Shown here piece by piece: positions 42,610 through 52,644 of a DNA stretch of 64,000 nucleotides; positions within the stretch are counted from its first letter, which is position 1, and each line of letters begins with the position of its first letter. The notes beneath the pieces were generated by a model. That model was given only the letters and a program-made list of their open reading frames with translations, had not been told where the DNA came from and ran no database searches. The translations under genes were made by a program, and so were the position numbers. Source of the stretch: DASWTL01 sp035575925 (lineage in GTDB: Bacteria; Bacteroidota; Bacteroidia; Sphingobacteriales; Sphingobacteriaceae); the NCBI GenBank assembly GCA_035575925.1, contig DATLXK010000058.1, positions 78,105 to 142,104 on the forward strand, written 5' to 3'.

Positions 42610-44650
42610 ATTCTTCATCATAACTCTGATGATTGGTTTATACAGTTTGAAACGGGCAAATGCCCAGGTTGAGACAAACTTGGTTATTGAACGGATTATT
42701 GAATCGATAGCAGATAGGGTAGGTGAGGATTTTGATTATGCGGAGCTCACTGAACGCTTAAATTCCTATCAAAAACATCCTATTAATATAAATAAAACGA
42801 ATAGTGAACAACTTGCAGAACTTATAATTTTAACACCAGTGCAGATTAATGCCCTGTTGAACCATATTAAAGAAAATGGAAATATTCTTGAATTGGTGGA
42901 GTTGCAAATTATTGAGGGGTTTGATTTGGAAACGATCAGAAAATTAACGCCATTTATTTCTGTATATCCTTATAATGCATTAACTGATATTGCAAATGGC
43001 AGTTTAAAAAAAGGCAATCATGATGTTATGCTAAGGTTCGGACAAATAATAGAGCCACAATATGGCTATCAAATATCAGATACTGCGAAAGTCAATAGTT
43101 ATCTTGGTTCGCCAACGAGGGTATTATTGCGTTACCGTTATAATTACGGTGCCAATTTATCAGCTTCCATTAATATGGAGAAAGATGCTGGAGAGCAATT
43201 TATATCAGGCAGACAGATCCGTGGCTTTGATTTTTACTCCGGGAATGTTTTCTTGAAAAATGCTGGACGGTTTACCAAGGTTATTGTTGGCGATTATTCA
43301 CTTCAGTTTGGTCAGGGGCTATCATTATGGTCAGGGTTAGGAATTGGAAAAGGGGCGGAGGTTGCCAGTAGTGCGAAGCAGGATATGGGATTACGCCCAT
43401 ATACATCAACTAATGAAGCACTTTTCTTTCGTGGACTGGCTGCCACAATTAAAATAAGAAAACTGCTTTATACACCGTTTATTTCTTATTCTGATTTTGA
43501 TGCCAGCCTGGCTTTTTCCAAAGTAAAAACAGCAGAAATAACTTCATTTGGTATTAGCGGACTACATCGTACTCAAACTGAGATAGCAAATAAAAACTCA
43601 GCATCCCAATTAGTATTCGGCAATACTATACAATATGACGCTCAGAATCTGGATATAGGTATTACTGCTTACCATACCTCATTTGATCATACATTTGAAA
43701 AGGGTAAATTTTTATATAATCAATTCGACTTCTCTTCAAAAAGTCTTACAAATTTTGGGCTCAATTACAGCTATACAAATAGAAACAATTATTTCTTTGG
43801 CGAAGCTGCACATAGTTTAAATAGCGGCTTCGCATTTGTTAATGGAATTTTAACCAGTTTATCTCCGCAAGTTTCTACTATTCTATTGTATAGAAATTAT
43901 GATAAGGATTACCACTCATTTTATAATCAGGCATTTTCAGAAGCCAGTACAGCGGTAAATGAAAAAGGTTTTTATTCGGGATTAGTTATCAAACCTGTAT
44001 CACAAATAGAGTTATCCGGCTATTTTGATATTTTTTCATTCCCATGGATGAAATTCAGGGTGGATGCTCCTTCAAAAGGATATGAGTTTTTATCGCAAGT
44101 GGTTTATACTTTCGGTAAAAAGCTAAAGGTTTCAGCGCGGTATCGTATCCAGTTGAAAGAAGAAAACGACGATGTAGAACAAACAGTTAATACCCTGGAA
44201 GAGGTAAGTCGGCAAAATTATCGTCTTGAATTGAATTATAAAGTAGGGGATGATTTTATAATCAGGAACCGTGCTGAAATATCTCAATACCGAAAATCAA
44301 ATTCTTCAGATGAACGTGGGTATATGATTTTTCAAGACCTGATCTATAATCCCATTCAGTCTAAATTTTCAGGTAACCTCAGGTTTGCCATTTTTGATAC
44401 ACCTGGTTTTGATACGCGGATTTATGCCTATGAAAATGATGTACTATACAGCTATAGTTCACCCGCTTATCAAAACAGAGGATTGCGATTTTATATAAAC
44501 GGACGCTATACGGTTAAAAAAGGTGTAGATATATGGGCAAAATATAGTATTACAAATTACACTAACATTGATCAAATTGGCTCCGGTTTGGATATGATAC
44601 AAGGTAATAAGAGATCAGAAGTTAAATTACAATTAAGATACCAGTTCTGA
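42599..44650 (+). CDS. HhH-domain outer-membrane barrel protein (ComEA-like N-terminus)
   Basis: 683 aa. Signal peptide (to RANAQ), then a helix-hairpin-helix stretch at residues ~48-118 (HPININKTNSEQLAELIIL, NALLNHIKENGNILELVE), the ComEA-like DNA-binding fold, followed by a ~550-residue beta-barrel ending LQLRYQF with an aromatic C-terminus. This fusion of DNA-binding and outer-membrane barrel places a DNA-binding module in the periplasm. The gene overlaps the PorV-like gene at 5' and ComEC at 3' (TGATG). A role in DNA uptake is likely by context but unproven. Confidence 0.88.
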   Translation: MSFKFFIITLMIGLYSLKRANAQVETNLVIERIIESIADRVGEDFDYAELTERLNSYQKHPININKTNSEQLAELIILTPVQINALLNHIKENGNILELVELQIIEGFDLETIRKLTPFISVYPYNALTDIANGSLKKGNHDVMLRFGQIIEPQYGYQISDTAKVNSYLGSPTRVLLRYRYNYGANLSASINMEKDAGEQFISGRQIRGFDFYSGNVFLKNAGRFTKVIVGDYSLQFGQGLSLWSGLGIGKGAEVASSAKQDMGLRPYTSTNEALFFRGLAATIKIRKLLYTPFISYSDFDASLAFSKVKTAEITSFGISGLHRTQTEIANKNSASQLVFGNTIQYDAQNLDIGITAYHTSFDHTFEKGKFLYNQFDFSSKSLTNFGLNYSYTNRNNYFFGEAAHSLNSGFAFVNGILTSLSPQVSTILLYRNYDKDYHSFYNQAFSEASTAVNEKGFYSGLVIKPVSQIELSGYFDIFSFPWMKFRVDAPSKGYEFLSQVVYTFGKKLKVSARYRIQLKEENDDVEQTVNTLEEVSRQNYRLELNYKVGDDFIIRNRAEISQYRKSNSSDERGYMIFQDLIYNPIQSKFSGNLRFAIFDTPGFDTRIYAYENDVLYSYSSPAYQNRGLRFYINGRYTVKKGVDIWAKYSITNYTNIDQIGSGLDMIQGNKRSEVKLQLRYQF

Positions 44651-46737
44651 TGTTTTTTAAAGGGAAAATACCTTTTGTAAGGCTTCTTCTACCACTTATA
44701 GTTGGTATCGCTTCAGCATATTTATATCCTTCACAGCTAATATTTCTTTGGATCCTCTATTTTGCAATATTCATTTTATTTCTTTTTGCAGCTGCAATTA
44801 TTTTTTATAAAAAATGGACCGTTTATAAATTCAAATGGATCATAGGGTTGCTTATACATGCGTTTATTTTATTGACGGGACATCATTTAACATTAAAGAC
44901 CAGTGGAAAATTTGATAAAATACATTTTTCAGGGCAAAGTGGTGAAGCCTTGTTGATCACTATAAAAAATGAGGCTAAAAAAACAAAGAATATCATACGC
45001 TTTGAGGCTGATGTGCTACATGTAATAAACGGAAAAAAATTCAATGCCGGTACGGGGAAACTTCTTGTAGCAGTTAAAATTGATTCGCTGGCCTCTGTTA
45101 AGTTAAGCTATGGCAGTACACTTATCATCCCGTTTCATTTTACCGGGGTTGAACCTCCGTATAACCCGGGAGAATTTAACTACAAGGCTTATCTCTCTAA
45201 TCGGCAAATTTTCCATCAAACATTTATCAATCAGAGCCAGATCGTTATACTTCTAAAAAATACGGGAAACCCTTTAATTGCTTCTGCACTAAAACTCCGG
45301 CAGCAATATGTATCTAAATTTCATAAATATCTTTCCGATCCGCAAGCAGCTTCTCTTGCATCAACTCTTATACTGGGATACCGGGCAGAACTAAGTAAGG
45401 AAGTTGTCGATGCCTATTCAAAAACGGGTACTATGCACGTGCTTTCTGTATCGGGAATGCATGTTGGGATTGTGTTTTTTGTTTTATCGTTTATACTTAC
45501 ACCACTTAATAAAACCAGGAAATTGCGTTTGCTTAGGGCAGGTATAATTATAACTTTAATATGGTTTTATGCATTAATTACAGGGTTTTCGCCCTCGGTG
45601 TGCCGCGCCGCGGTCATGCTCTCTTTTGTAGTATTTGGAAAGGCAATTAATAAAAATCAAAATACGTATAATCTTATTGCCATCTCCGCTTTTATCCTGC
45701 TAATTTATAATCCTTATTATTTCTTTGATGTGGGGTTCCAACTTTCTTATCTGGCGGTAATTGGCCTGGTTTTTCTTCATCCCAAAATATATCAGATGGT
45801 GTATACCCAATACTGGCTGCCAAATCAGATATGGAGTTATTGCGCTTTATCACTTGCCGCTCAACTGGCAACTTTCCCCATAAGTATATATTACTTTCAC
45901 CAGTTTCCGGTGTATTTCCTGTTGAGTAATCTTTTAATCGTAATACCAATAATCCTGATTATGTATGGCGGGATTGTATTTATGTTAATTCCTTGGGATT
46001 TTATCCTTAAGCCATTGGGATTCTTATTGAATTCAACAATACAATTTACAAATGCTTCCCTTTTCTATATTGAAAAATTACCGTTTTCCACTATTAACGG
46101 TATTTGGATAGATTCTTATCAATATCTGATTATATATGCTATTGGCGCTTGCATAATATTGGCAATGCTATTCAAAAACAGTAAGACAGTTTTAATGGCA
46201 CTTGGACTTATCTTATTGTTGTGCTGCAGTATTAGCTTTAAAGATTTACAACGGCGTAACAAGCATGAGATTATTTTTTATAGCCTGCGAAAAAACTCGG
46301 CAGTAGCTTATGTTAAAGATCGCAAAGCTCTAATTTTATCCGATCTGGCTGTGTCTGATAAAACATTTAGTTTCTCAATAGATCCCTACATGGGGAGTAC
46401 AGGGATAAATGAAAAACAATATTCAGATTTTAACAATGATCTTAAAAATATTAGCAAAAGAAATTTTATACAATTAGGAGACTACAAAATACTTCGTTTC
46501 GATAGAAGCTTTGATAAAAAGATATTTACAGTCCCGATAGAGGTTGATGCGGTGCTGGTAAGTGGAAATCCATATTTAAACATAAAAAAGCTGAATCAAT
46601 ACGTAAAATACTCCATTCTTCTGATTGATGGAACAAACAGTGATTACAGAATAAATATCTGGGAGAAGGAAGCACAAAAGCTTGATATAAACTATTGTAT
46701 ACTAAAGAAAAATCCTGCTTATATTGTAAAACTTTAA
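44650..46737 (+). CDS. comEC: ComEC/Rec2 family DNA-uptake channel
   Basis: 695 aa inner-membrane protein for moving single-stranded DNA into the cytoplasm. N-terminal helices and a DUF4131-like soluble part, then the Competence domain with the signature GTMHVLSVSGMHVGIVFF, ITGFSPSVCRAAVML and NPYYFFDVGFQLSYLAVIGL. The C-terminal region after residue ~530 is related in position to the metallo-beta-lactamase domain but lacks HxHxDH and HHG metal motifs, so no nuclease activity is expected. Start overlaps the HhH barrel stop by 1 nt. Confidence 0.92.
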   Translation: MFFKGKIPFVRLLLPLIVGIASAYLYPSQLIFLWILYFAIFILFLFAAAIIFYKKWTVYKFKWIIGLLIHAFILLTGHHLTLKTSGKFDKIHFSGQSGEALLITIKNEAKKTKNIIRFEADVLHVINGKKFNAGTGKLLVAVKIDSLASVKLSYGSTLIIPFHFTGVEPPYNPGEFNYKAYLSNRQIFHQTFINQSQIVILLKNTGNPLIASALKLRQQYVSKFHKYLSDPQAASLASTLILGYRAELSKEVVDAYSKTGTMHVLSVSGMHVGIVFFVLSFILTPLNKTRKLRLLRAGIIITLIWFYALITGFSPSVCRAAVMLSFVVFGKAINKNQNTYNLIAISAFILLIYNPYYFFDVGFQLSYLAVIGLVFLHPKIYQMVYTQYWLPNQIWSYCALSLAAQLATFPISIYYFHQFPVYFLLSNLLIVIPIILIMYGGIVFMLIPWDFILKPLGFLLNSTIQFTNASLFYIEKLPFSTINGIWIDSYQYLIIYAIGACIILAMLFKNSKTVLMALGLILLLCCSISFKDLQRRNKHEIIFYSLRKNSAVAYVKDRKALILSDLAVSDKTFSFSIDPYMGSTGINEKQYSDFNNDLKNISKRNFIQLGDYKILRFDRSFDKKIFTVPIEVDAVLVSGNPYLNIKKLNQYVKYSILLIDGTNSDYRINIWEKEAQKLDINYCILKKNPAYIVKL

Positions 46738-46766
46738 GGCAATGTATTAAAGAAATAGCTAGATAA

Positions 46767-47543
46767 ATGGAAAACCTTATTGATTTTACTGTATCCGACC
46801 GGATCGGATATATCATTTTAAACCGACCCGAAAAGCGTAATGCTCTTAATGCCGAAATGATTAAACAGCTAACCAATAAATTTAGTGAAGCGGAAGAAAG
46901 AGAAGATGTTAAAATGATTGTTTTAAAAGCCCGGGGGGAAGTATTTTCAGCAGGGGCTGATCTGGATTATCTTAGAAAACTCCAACAAAATTCATCGGAG
47001 GAAAACCTGGAGGATTCGGCAAATTTAAAAAATCTGTTCAAAACCATATATAATATTACAAAACCAGTAATAGCACAAATAGAAGGACATGCAATTGCAG
47101 GTGGCTGCGGCCTGGTGTCTGTTTGTGATATTGTTTTTGCAGTTCCTGAAGCACAATTTGGCTATACCGAAGTAAAGCTGGGCTTTATTCCGGCATTGGT
47201 TTCCGTTTTCCTTATCCGTAAACTGGGAGAGGGGCGGACAAAAGAACTATTATTAAGCGGTGAGCTGATTAGTGCCGAAACAGCATCTGCTTATGGACTG
47301 ATCAATTTTATAGTTAAAAGATTTTCTATAGATGATACTGTCAAAGAATATGCTTTAAAACTTGCAAAAACCACATCGGCAGACTCTGTAAAGCGAACAA
47401 AACAATTATTGCAGTTAATTCAGAATATAAACCTTGATGAGGTTTTGGAAGAAGCGGTACAAGCTAACACCGAAGCGCGAAAGTCAGATGATTTTAAGCG
47501 GGGGGTTGCTGCATTTCTGAACAAAGAAAAGTTAACATGGTAG
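46767..47543 (+). CDS. Enoyl-CoA hydratase/isomerase family protein
   Basis: 258 aa crotonase fold. Oxyanion-hole motifs: AGADLDYLRKL and IEGHAIAGGCGLVSVCDIVFA; catalytic acidic residues lie in GYTEVKLGFIP (Glu). Family members act on acyl-CoA in fatty-acid or branched-chain amino-acid breakdown. It begins 30 nt after comEC and is followed after 40 nt by the phosphoesterase gene; likely the same transcript, but the metabolic link to ComEC is not evident. Confidence 0.92.
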   Translation: MENLIDFTVSDRIGYIILNRPEKRNALNAEMIKQLTNKFSEAEEREDVKMIVLKARGEVFSAGADLDYLRKLQQNSSEENLEDSANLKNLFKTIYNITKPVIAQIEGHAIAGGCGLVSVCDIVFAVPEAQFGYTEVKLGFIPALVSVFLIRKLGEGRTKELLLSGELISAETASAYGLINFIVKRFSIDDTVKEYALKLAKTTSADSVKRTKQLLQLIQNINLDEVLEEAVQANTEARKSDDFKRGVAAFLNKEKLTW

Positions 47544-47582
47544 GTTTTTCCAACAACTACCTGTTAAGGTTGTTGTCAAATA

Positions 47583-48650
47583 ATGATGCTTAATAAGCCT
47601 GATCTGGTGAATAATCAACCATTTGAAGTTTTTCTAATTGGAGATACAGGAGCTATGTCCCGGGGCAAAACAGAGCCGGTTATGGACATGATGCGAAAGC
47701 ATATGGATAAAAGCCCTAATTCTGCTGTAGTTTTCCTGGGAGATAATATTTATCCGCGGGGACTTCCTCCACCAGGAAACATATTAAGAAAAGATGCAGA
47801 AGCGGCTTTAAATAAATACAAAGAAATCCTGGATGGATATACCGGCAGAGTGATCTTTATATCGGGCAATCATGACTGGAATAAAGGGCGAAGAGATGGT
47901 TATGAATATGTAGTACGCCAGGAAGAGTACCTGAAAAACCTCTTTCAGGATCAAAGTATTTTCCTTCCCAGGAATGGCTGCCCGGGACCTGAGGAGGTTA
48001 TTATTAATGATAACCTTACCATCGTATTAATTAATACGCAATGGTGGATGCAATCCACCGTGCGGCCCATTGGAAAACGATATGGATGCAAAGCATCGTC
48101 TGAAGATAAATTTTTTGAGCTGCTTGAAGATATATTTGATAAAAACCGGAATAAAAGAGTTTTAGTAGCCGGACACGCCCCGATATACAGTTATGCTATA
48201 CATGGAGGCAGTTTTAAATTAAAGCACCATCTTTTTCCATTTACCCTGTATAATCGTAAAGCTTATGTGCCCATGCCGGTAATAGGATCTTTGCTGCCAC
48301 TTTACCGTAAATTTTTTGGTGCAAGAGAAGATATTTCTCACCCCCGGTACAGGCGGCTACGTCAGCAACTAAAGCATTTATTTAAAAAATATCCGGGAAT
48401 AATATATGCTGCAGGACATGAACATAACCTTCAATACATAACTAAAGACGGCGGTCACTTTATAATCAGCGGGGCCGGATCGAAGTTAAAATACGTGATT
48501 GAAGAGGGAAAACATTTGCGTTTTGGGTTAAAAGCAAAGGGATTTTTCAAATTGTCTTTTTACAAGGACGGCACCACGGACTCTGAAGTGTGGGTTGTTG
48601 ATCGCGATGATCCATTCGGTAAGAAAATGTATGAGAACCAAATGGTTTAA
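47583..48650 (+). CDS. Metallophosphoesterase
   Basis: 355 aa calcineurin-like phosphoesterase. Metal-binding motifs: LIGDTGAMSRG (Asp), FLGDNIYPRG, ISGNHDWNKG (GNHD), VLVAGHAPIYSY, and AAGHEHNLQYI. There is no signal peptide, so it is likely cytoplasmic; relatives cleave phosphate esters of UDP-sugars, nucleotides or lipids. Start is ATG at 47583; ATG at 47586 is equally possible. The stop overlaps the convergent lipid-kinase stop by 4 nt. Confidence 0.9.
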   Translation: MMLNKPDLVNNQPFEVFLIGDTGAMSRGKTEPVMDMMRKHMDKSPNSAVVFLGDNIYPRGLPPPGNILRKDAEAALNKYKEILDGYTGRVIFISGNHDWNKGRRDGYEYVVRQEEYLKNLFQDQSIFLPRNGCPGPEEVIINDNLTIVLINTQWWMQSTVRPIGKRYGCKASSEDKFFELLEDIFDKNRNKRVLVAGHAPIYSYAIHGGSFKLKHHLFPFTLYNRKAYVPMPVIGSLLPLYRKFFGAREDISHPRYRRLRQQLKHLFKKYPGIIYAAGHEHNLQYITKDGGHFIISGAGSKLKYVIEEGKHLRFGLKAKGFFKLSFYKDGTTDSEVWVVDRDDPFGKKMYENQMV

Positions 48651-49522
48651 TTGCCTGCAGGAACTATTATAGTCAAAGCCTTATGAAGAATTTCCGCATC
48701 AATGGTTTTTACTTTTCCAATAATCTCACCATCAACCTGTAATGTGGTGCTGGTTTTACTTGTTATATGAGCTTTTGTACATTGTATAACTTCCACATAT
48801 TCTGAAGTTTCAAGCGTTTTGGAAAACATTTTCCATGCAATGCCGAACCATTTAATTGTAGGAAAGGGTTTTATTATAATTAGTTCCATTTTTCCGTCAT
48901 CTATAATTCCTGTCGGGTTTATAACTGCACCTGTACCATATTTAGAAGCATTTGCAAAGGTCAGCGAAACTGCTTTGCGTATATATTCGTCCTTGCCGCA
49001 TTTAATCAGGAAACGGTATTTTTTTACCAGGAATATTTCAGCGAGCATATGTTTAGCATATATAGCAAGGCCTCGTTTAGGGTCATCTTCGAACCGCTTA
49101 ACAATCCTGGCATTCAATCCCACATCGGCCAGATGGATGCAAACCCGGTTATTAATCCTTAACAGATCAATAGATTTGTAAACGCCGTCTTCAATTAATT
49201 TAATTGCGGAAGGTATATTTTTGATATTCAGCTCTTTGGCCATTCCGTTAGCAGAACCGTTTGGGATGATCAGCAATGCAGTCTTTGTGTTTTCAAGCAG
49301 TGCCGCTAATAGGTTTATTGTTCCGTCACCCCCTGCGGCGGCCACAATTTGGGGTTTATAAGAATAGATTTTTTTACTGATCTCCTTAATAAAATTGCCA
49401 CCATGCATGTGATACAACTCATATTCAAAACCGGAGATTTCAGCTTGCTTTTCAATTAGATCTTCGAGATTATTCTCTTCGGTTTTACCTGACTTAGGAT
49501 TAATAACAAAGAGTATCTTCAT
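48647..49522 (-). CDS. Diacylglycerol/lipid kinase family protein
   Basis: 291 aa. N-terminal FVINPKSGKTEEN and AAAGGDGTINLLAALL (the DAGK catalytic GGDGT motif), then IPNGSANGMAKEL and FANASKYGTGAVINP, GIIDDGKMELIII. Phosphorylates diacylglycerol or a sphingoid lipid; relatives include YegS and DgkB. MerR gene lies 11 nt upstream on the same strand. Confidence 0.92.
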   Translation of the reverse strand: MKILFVINPKSGKTEENNLEDLIEKQAEISGFEYELYHMHGGNFIKEISKKIYSYKPQIVAAAGGDGTINLLAALLENTKTALLIIPNGSANGMAKELNIKNIPSAIKLIEDGVYKSIDLLRINNRVCIHLADVGLNARIVKRFEDDPKRGLAIYAKHMLAEIFLVKKYRFLIKCGKDEYIRKAVSLTFANASKYGTGAVINPTGIIDDGKMELIIIKPFPTIKWFGIAWKMFSKTLETSEYVEVIQCTKAHITSKTSTTLQVDGEIIGKVKTIDAEILHKALTIIVPAGN

Positions 49523-49533
49523 AAACGTAGGAT

Positions 49534-49869
49534 TTATAACTGCTCCTTAACTTCTAAAAGGAACTGTCTTACCCGCTCTAACGAATTAATAATCTTTTGG
49601 TTTTCTTTTACACCGTCTTTATTGTATTTTAAATATTCCTTGGCCCCCTGTAAAGTATACCCTTTATCTTTCACCAGATTGAAAATAATCTTCAGATTTT
49701 CTACATCCTCGGGAGTAAATAAACGGTTGCCTTTTTTGTTCTTCTTTGGTTGCAGGATGTCAAACTCACGTTCGTAAAAACGTATCTGGGAAGCGTTCAC
49801 ACTAAACATATCGGTTACCTCACCCATAGTGTAGTATAGTTTGCTGATATCACGTTCCTTGTATGGCAT
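49534..49869 (-). CDS. MerR family transcriptional regulator
   Basis: 111 aa. N-terminal HTH (YYTMGEVTDMFSVNASQIRFYEREF) and NRLFTPEDVENLKIIFNLVKDKGYTLQGAKEYLK, the MerR winged-helix pattern with a short effector part (about 30 residues) and no cysteines. Such short MerR proteins are common next to alaS in Bacteroidota; the target is unknown. Divergent from alaS over 72 nt and ahead of the lipid kinase by 11 nt. Confidence 0.9.
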   Translation of the reverse strand: MPYKERDISKLYYTMGEVTDMFSVNASQIRFYEREFDILQPKKNKKGNRLFTPEDVENLKIIFNLVKDKGYTLQGAKEYLKYNKDGVKENQKIINSLERVRQFLLEVKEQL

Positions 49870-49929
49870 GTGTAAAAGTAAGAAACAATTTTCAACCCTG
49901 TTACAGCGTGCATCTTCAAATCAAAAATT

Positions 49930-49937
49930 TAACTTTG
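49930..49937 (+). promoter_or_regulatory. -7 promoter box abutting the alaS start codon
   Basis: TAACTTTG, matching TAxxTTTG, with CACC then ATG at 49942 (4-nt gap). Confidence 0.5.
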
Positions 49938-49941
49938 CACC

Positions 49942-52578
49942 ATGACCGCTAATGAAATACGCAAAGCTTTTTTAGATTTTTTTGAAAGCAAATCGCATTG
50001 TATAGTACCATCTGCACCTATTGTAATTAAAAATGATCCGTCACTGATGTTCACCAATGCGGGAATGAACCAGTTTAAAGATCTTTTCCTGGGGGAAGCT
50101 CAAATAAAATACCCGCGTATAGCTGATACACAGCGTTGTTTACGTGTTTCGGGTAAGCATAACGACCTGGAAGAAGTGGGAATAGATACTTATCATCACA
50201 CCATGTTCGAGATGCTGGGCAACTGGAGCTTTGGAGATTATTTTAAAAAAGAAGCCATTTCATGGAGCTGGGAATTACTTACAGAAGTTTACGGTATACC
50301 TACGGATCAATTATATGTTTCGGTTTTTGAAGGGGATGATAAAGAAGGTTTACCCAAAGATCAGGAGGCTTATAACCTATGGAAGGAGCTGATCAGCGAG
50401 GACCGAATCATTTCAGGCAATAAGAAAGATAACTTCTGGGAGATGGGTGAAATCGGTCCGTGCGGGCCTTGTACAGAAATTCATGTGGATTGCCGGACAC
50501 CGGAAGAAAGAAGTGCAACAGATGGAAAATCACTGGTCAATGCAGACCATCCGCAGGTAATTGAAATATGGAACAATGTTTTTATTCAGTTTAACCGGTT
50601 GAAAGACGGTAGTTTAGAAAAATTATCTAAAGTACATGTTGATACCGGAATGGGATTGGAGAGATTGGTGAGAGTATTGCAAAACAAAACCTCAAACTAT
50701 GATACAGATGTATTTCAACCTCTGATTCAGTTCATCTCAAGAGAAAGTAAACTTCCCTACGTGGGTGACTCCGCGCCTGGGGAACAGGGTTGGGACAGTG
50801 CTGTGGCCATGCGTGTTATGGCCGATCATATCCGGGCAATTAGTTTCTGCATTGCCGATGGACAGCTGCCGTCAAATAACAAAGCCGGGTATGTTATTCG
50901 CCGCATCCTACGGCGGGCAGTGAGATATGGCTATACCTGCCTGGGATTTAAAGAACCTTTCATCAATAAGCTGGTGCCGGTTTTGGCTGAACAGTTTAAT
51001 GCTGTTTTTCCTGAACTAAAATCTCAGCAGGATTTTGTGCAAAAAGTAATATTAGAGGAGGAAGTATCTTTTTTAAAGACCTTAGCTGCAGGCATACTTC
51101 GTTTTGAGAAGTATATTAATAATAAATCCTCAATTGAAGGAGATTTCGCGTTTGAACTTTACGACACCTTTGGCTTTCCCATTGATTTAACGGAGCTTAT
51201 GGCACGTGAAAAAGGCCTTTCAGTGGATATGGAAAGTTTTCAAAAAGCGCTTGAAGAACAAAAAAATCGATCCCGGGCGGCAACCGTAACTGATACCGGA
51301 GACTGGGTTGTCCTTAGAGAAGGCGAGCAGGTAGAATTTGTTGGTTACGATGAGTTTGAAACGGAAGCCCGCATTTTAAAGTACAGGAAAATCAATACCA
51401 AAGGAAAAGAACAATACCAGATTGTGTTAAACAGAACTCCTTTTTATGCCGAATCAGGCGGCCAGGTGGGAGACACCGGACGGTTGGAGGATCACAGCAG
51501 GATGTTTCATATAGAGATCACGGATACCAGGAAAGAGAACGGGCTGATCGTTCATTATGCCGATATGTTACCGGAAGAAGCAGAGCGTGAACTTTATGCC
51601 GTAGTTGATAAAAGTAAGCGCGGATTAACAGAGAACAATCATTCTGCAACGCACCTGTTGCACGCAGCTTTAAAACAAGTGCTCGGAAATCATATCAATC
51701 AAAAAGGATCACTGGTAAATTCAGATTACCTTCGTTTTGATTTTTCTCATTTTTCAAAAGTTACAGATGAAGAGCTTCACCAGGTAGAAACCATTATTAA
51801 TAGTAAGGTCAGGGAAAATATATGCCTTAAAGAAGAGCGGGATGTTCCATATCAGGAAGCTATAAATTCCGGAGTAACGGCATTATTCGGAGAAAAATAC
51901 GGTGACCACGTAAGGGTTATCACATTTGACGATTCGTATTCAAAAGAACTCTGTGGAGGAACCCATATCAAAGCAACCGGACAAATCGGTTATTTTAAAA
52001 TTGTTTCTGAAAGCGCAGTAGCAGCAGGCGTACGCCGTATTGAGGCAATAACGGCCAATAAAGCTGAAGAATATATTTCCCATCAGCATAAACTCATCAC
52101 CGGAATAAAGCAATTGCTTAAGAATCCGGCTGATGTAATGAAATCAATAGAAAGCGTATTGGAAGAAAATGCCCGTCTAAAAAAGGATATTGAAAAAGAA
52201 ATTCTTCAAAAAGCTTCTGGTTTAAAGCATGAACTGGCTAAAACTGCAGAACAAATTAACGGCATTAATTTTATTGCTCAAAAAGTATCCTTACCTAACT
52301 CAGAAGCAGTAAAGAGCCTGGCGTATGCTATAAAAGATATAGTTACAGATCTTTTTCTGGTGTTAGCTACAGATATAGACGGAAAACCTTCACTTACTGT
52401 GATGGTTTCTGAAAACCTGGTTAAGGAGCGTGGCATTAATGCAGGTTTAATAATTCGGGATCTAGCAAAAGAAATACAGGGAGGCGGGGGAGGACAACCC
52501 TTTTATGCTACAGCGGGGGGTAAAGATAGTGCAGGGTTGCAAAAGGCATTAGAGATAGCAAAAAGCTTTATCAAATAG
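49942..52578 (+). CDS. alaS: Alanyl-tRNA synthetase
   Basis: 878 aa class II synthetase attaching alanine to tRNA-Ala. Catalytic domain: FTNAGMNQFKDLFLGE, RVSGKHNDLEEVG, GPCGPCTEIHVDC, and DTGMGLERLVRVLQ. Editing domain with NNHSATHLLHAALKQVL (HxxxH zinc site) and LCGGTHIKATGQIG. C-terminal DHHA1 domain with GGGGGQPFYATAGGKD. Full length and intact. Divergent MerR gene shares the 72-nt upstream region. Confidence 0.98.
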   Translation: MTANEIRKAFLDFFESKSHCIVPSAPIVIKNDPSLMFTNAGMNQFKDLFLGEAQIKYPRIADTQRCLRVSGKHNDLEEVGIDTYHHTMFEMLGNWSFGDYFKKEAISWSWELLTEVYGIPTDQLYVSVFEGDDKEGLPKDQEAYNLWKELISEDRIISGNKKDNFWEMGEIGPCGPCTEIHVDCRTPEERSATDGKSLVNADHPQVIEIWNNVFIQFNRLKDGSLEKLSKVHVDTGMGLERLVRVLQNKTSNYDTDVFQPLIQFISRESKLPYVGDSAPGEQGWDSAVAMRVMADHIRAISFCIADGQLPSNNKAGYVIRRILRRAVRYGYTCLGFKEPFINKLVPVLAEQFNAVFPELKSQQDFVQKVILEEEVSFLKTLAAGILRFEKYINNKSSIEGDFAFELYDTFGFPIDLTELMAREKGLSVDMESFQKALEEQKNRSRAATVTDTGDWVVLREGEQVEFVGYDEFETEARILKYRKINTKGKEQYQIVLNRTPFYAESGGQVGDTGRLEDHSRMFHIEITDTRKENGLIVHYADMLPEEAERELYAVVDKSKRGLTENNHSATHLLHAALKQVLGNHINQKGSLVNSDYLRFDFSHFSKVTDEELHQVETIINSKVRENICLKEERDVPYQEAINSGVTALFGEKYGDHVRVITFDDSYSKELCGGTHIKATGQIGYFKIVSESAVAAGVRRIEAITANKAEEYISHQHKLITGIKQLLKNPADVMKSIESVLEENARLKKDIEKEILQKASGLKHELAKTAEQINGINFIAQKVSLPNSEAVKSLAYAIKDIVTDLFLVLATDIDGKPSLTVMVSENLVKERGINAGLIIRDLAKEIQGGGGGQPFYATAGGKDSAGLQKALEIAKSFIK

Positions 52579-52644
52579 AAATAGCATAAGAGAATGAGGT
52601 GTCCTCTTAAAAATTACTGTTCCTATCACTAAAAGCACTGTTTC

